The notes beneath the pieces are model-generated. The model saw nothing but the letters and a program-made list of their open reading frames with translations. It did not search any database and was not told the origin of the DNA. This document shows, in pieces, positions 11,597 through 13,961 of a DNA stretch of 13,961 nt. The number at the start of each line of letters is the position of its first letter. The first letter of the stretch is position 1. The translations under genes and the position numbers were made by a program. This DNA is from CAYXGZ01 sp964464755 (GTDB lineage Bacteria > Planctomycetota > MHYJ01 > JACPRB01). The stretch covers positions 1 through 13,961 of the forward strand of contig CAYXGZ010000074.1 in assembly GCA_964464755.1 (NCBI GenBank). The letters are read 5' to 3'.

Positions 11597-13961
11597 TTCC
11601 ACTCCTCCACCGCGCAGAAGAGGCAGGGCACGATGAAGAGCGTGATGAGCTGCACGGCCATGCCGCCGATCGAGGGGATCGCCATGGGCTGCATGACGTC
11701 CGAGCCCCGGCCCGCGGCCCAGAAGACCGGCATCAGGCCGAAGACGGTCGTGAACGTCGTCATCAGGCAGGGCCGGATCCGCTGCAGGCCCGCGTCCACC
11801 ACGGCGGCGCGCAGCTCGCCGACCGTCGCGAAAGCCCGGCCCTCGAAGCGGTCCTCGAGGTAGGTCGACATGACGACGCCGTCGTCGTCGACCACGCCGA
11901 AGAGCACTAGGAAGCCGACCCACACGGCCACGGAGAGGTTCGCGCCCCACCAGCCGAGCATCAGGAACGCGCCCGAGGCCGAGACGAGCACGCCGAAGTA
12001 GATGATCAACGCCACCCACCAGCGGCGGAAGCCGACGTAGAGCATCACGAACATGATCACCAGCGTGGCCGGCACGACGAGGCGCAGCGTCGCCATCGCC
12101 CGCTGCTGGTTCTCGAACTGCCCGCCCCATTCCCAGTAGTAGCCCGGCGGCAGCTTGAGCCGGCCCTCCGCGACGGCCGCCTTCAGGGCGGCCTCGGCGT
12201 CCTCGACCACGCTGACCTCGTCGCGGTCCCGCGTGTTCATCGTCACGTACCCGACGAGCAGCCCCTTCTCGCCCTTGACCTCCTGCGGGCCGACGACGCT
12301 GCGGATCTCGACGACCTGGGCCAGCGGCACGTGGGCCCCGTCCGAGGTCGGCACGAGGATCTTCCCCAGCTCCGGCACGTCCTCGCGGAAGTCCCGGGGG
12401 TAGCGCACGCGGATCGGGTAGCGCTCGCGGCCCTCGACGGACTCCGCGAGGTTCGCGCCGCCGATCGCCGTCTCGATCACGTCCTGCACGTCGCGGACGC
12501 TCGCGCCGTAGCGGGCGATCTTCTCGCGGTCGATCTTGAACTCGAGGTACGGCTTGCCCACGATCCGATCGGCCACGACGTCCGTCGAGCCGGGGACGTG
12601 GCGGAGGATCTCCTCCATCTGCAGGCCGATGCGCTCGATCTCGCGCAGGTCGGAGCCGTAGACCTTCACGCCCATCATGGCCCGGAACCCGGTCTGCAGC
12701 ATGACGAGCCGGGTCTGGATCGGCTGCAGCCAGGTCGGCAGCACGCCCGGGATCTCCGTCTTCCGCTGCAGCTCCTCGAGGATCTCGTTCTTCGTGAGCG
12801 GCCGCTGCTCGGGCCAGGCCGCGGCCAGCGGCGCCTTCAGCCAGCCGGGCCAGCCGGAGAACCAGCGCGGGACCGGGACCTTCCTCCACTCCGACTCCGG
12901 CTTCAGGATGATGATCGTCTCGAACATGCCGATGGGAGCCGGGTCGAGCGGCGACTCCACGCGACCCAGCTTGCCGACGACGCTCTCGACCTCCGGCACG
13001 CTCGCGATCGCGAGGTCCTGCCGGCTGTTGACGGCCACCGCCTCCGACAGCGACCCGTGCGGCAGGAGCGAGGGCATGTACAGGAACGACCCCTCGTCGA
13101 GCGGCGGCATGAACTCCCGGCCGATGCCCGGGAGGATGCGCCCCTCGGAGACGACCTGGAGCCCCGCCCGGGTCTCGGCCTCCGCCTCGGCCTCGGTCGC
13201 CTTCCTCCAGGCGATGCGCGTGGACTCCGCGCCGCCCTGGCGGACGCGCTGCCAGCGGAGCTGGTCGAGCTCGACGCGGGGCCGTGCGCCCGAGCCGAGG
13301 TTGGCGAGCCACCCGACGGGCGCCAGCGTCGTCCCGATCCCGAGCCACACCGTGAGGCCCGAGACGAGGATGAGGGCCGGGAGCGCCAGGAAGGTCTTCT
13401 TGTGCGCGAGGATCCAGGAGAGCGTCGGGGCATAGAGCCGGTTCACGACCCGCGACACGGGGTTCGCCTCGAGGGGCCGGAACTGCTCGCGGGCCATCCG
13501 CGCCACCGCGAGGGCGACGATCACGCCGACGACGATCGCGAAGGGCCAGCCCGCCGCCCCCGGGGCGACGAAGGAGAAGACGGCCAGCGTGGCGCCCGCC
13601 GCGACCGCGCCCAGGCCCCCGACGAGCGACCCGAGCTTAGCGCCCTTGAGCCTCCCCGGGCGGAACAGGAGCAGGCAGACCACGGGCACGACCGTCACGG
13701 CCAGCACGACGGACGCGCCGATCGCGAAGGTCTTCGTGAACGCGAGCGGCCGGAAGAGCTTGCCCTCCTGGTCCGTGAGGAAGAACACGGGGATGAACGA
13801 GACGAGCGTGTTGGACACCGCGGTGAGGATCGCGCCGCCGACCTCGGTCGCGCCCTCGTAGACGTTCTCGAAGTGGCTCTTCCCGGGCGGGGCCGCCGCG
13901 ACGCGCCGGTAGATGTTCTCCGTCATGATGATGCCCATGTCGGCGACGTCGCCGATCGCGA
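11572..13961 (-). CDS. CusA-type heavy-metal RND efflux pump, 5' end outside window
   Basis: The C-terminal 795 residues of an HME-RND inner-membrane pump that exports monovalent or divalent metal ions by proton antiport. It starts inside the TM4 region (GIIMTENIYRRV) and includes the PLAFTKT helix, the YMPS porter segment, and the TM7-12 region. Counting from the Met at 13938, M288, M338 and M413 align with the three methionines of CusA that bind Cu(I)/Ag(I), the first pair with the same 50-residue spacing. The substrate is therefore probably Cu or Ag rather than Zn/Co. The relay region reads VVDDDGVVM (683-690) and RPCLMTT (722-728), where CusA has AAEFGVVM and RPKAMT. Two insertions relative to E. 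coli CusA lie at about 210-265 and 352-380, the second Trp-rich. The gene overlaps the ATPase start by 25 nt. Membrane-fusion and outer-membrane partners are not visible. Confidence 0.92.
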   Translation of the reverse strand, partial: AIGDVADMGIIMTENIYRRVAAAPPGKSHFENVYEGATEVGGAILTAVSNTLVSFIPVFFLTDQEGKLFRPLAFTKTFAIGASVVLAVTVVPVVCLLLFRPGRLKGAKLGSLVGGLGAVAAGATLAVFSFVAPGAAGWPFAIVVGVIVALAVARMAREQFRPLEANPVSRVVNRLYAPTLSWILAHKKTFLALPALILVSGLTVWLGIGTTLAPVGWLANLGSGARPRVELDQLRWQRVRQGGAESTRIAWRKATEAEAEAETRAGLQVVSEGRILPGIGREFMPPLDEGSFLYMPSLLPHGSLSEAVAVNSRQDLAIASVPEVESVVGKLGRVESPLDPAPIGMFETIIILKPESEWRKVPVPRWFSGWPGWLKAPLAAAWPEQRPLTKNEILEELQRKTEIPGVLPTWLQPIQTRLVMLQTGFRAMMGVKVYGSDLREIERIGLQMEEILRHVPGSTDVVADRIVGKPYLEFKIDREKIARYGASVRDVQDVIETAIGGANLAESVEGRERYPIRVRYPRDFREDVPELGKILVPTSDGAHVPLAQVVEIRSVVGPQEVKGEKGLLVGYVTMNTRDRDEVSVVEDAEAALKAAVAEGRLKLPPGYYWEWGGQFENQQRAMATLRLVVPATLVIMFVMLYVGFRRWWVALIIYFGVLVSASGAFLMLGWWGANLSVAVWVGFLVLFGVVDDDGVVMSTYLEDRFEGRAFATVGELRAAVVDAGLQRIRPCLMTTFTTVFGLMPVFWAAGRGSDVMQPMAIPSIGGMAVQLITLFIVPCLFCAVEEWKWSRARTS

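Noticed and set aside
11597..13348. Upstream extension of the ATPase reading frame
   Set aside because: The frame stays open through the RND gene, but its translation is unlike any P-type ATPase. The start at 11596 has a strong Shine-Dalgarno and a normal N-terminus.

Overview
The window is GC-rich bacterial chromosome, with nearly every third codon position G or C. It is packed with genes on both strands, and adjacent genes often overlap by a few bases. The mix of genes (a secreted CCFG-motif protein, a secreted HEAT-repeat protein, a pilin-like secreted protein, NtrC-type two-component regulation, and a CusA-like pump with DDG/RPCLMT motifs) resembles Planctomycetota, but this is inference from style; another high-GC phylum is possible. 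No mobile element, CRISPR array or transposase was seen.

Layout. (1) 1-2370, minus: a membrane sensor kinase followed by an overlapping NtrC/sigma-54-type response regulator that runs off the left edge. A sigma-54-like promoter and a perfect 8-bp dyad lie in the gap upstream. (2) 2469-4885, plus: three exported proteins in a likely operon (a putative DUF3299-like lipoprotein, a HEAT-repeat protein, a pilin-like protein). (3) 4890-7551, minus: a methionine/threonine-branch operon of cystathionine gamma-synthase-type enzyme then homoserine dehydrogenase, overlapping by 4 nt (GTGA). Its roughly 190-nt leader has a near-consensus sigma-70 promoter, a dyad across the -10 box, a 28-codon ORF that would be almost leaderless, and repeats able to form alternative RNA helices. 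This leader is the best candidate for an undescribed regulatory system. (4) 7562-8195, minus: a small multi-pass membrane protein with its own promoter. (5) 8212-8867, minus: a DUF971/GBBH-N-like Cys-rich protein overlapping yidD by GTGA. (6) 8939-9014, plus: tRNA-Glu(CTC) with encoded CCA. (7) 9038-13961, minus: a CusA-type heavy-metal RND pump (5' end beyond the right edge), overlapped by 25 nt by a P2A calcium-type P-ATPase.

How the genes work together. Homoserine dehydrogenase makes homoserine from aspartate semialdehyde, and the PLP enzyme makes cystathionine from an activated homoserine ester, so both feed methionine. The kinase/regulator pair would sense an extracytoplasmic cue and drive sigma-54 promoters, possibly its own. 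The CusA pump and the Ca-type ATPase form a cation-export pair with coupled translation. DUF971-YidD is a small operon in which YidD probably assists membrane-protein insertion. There is no gene-free stretch longer than 300 bases; the longest is the metB leader (7328-7561).
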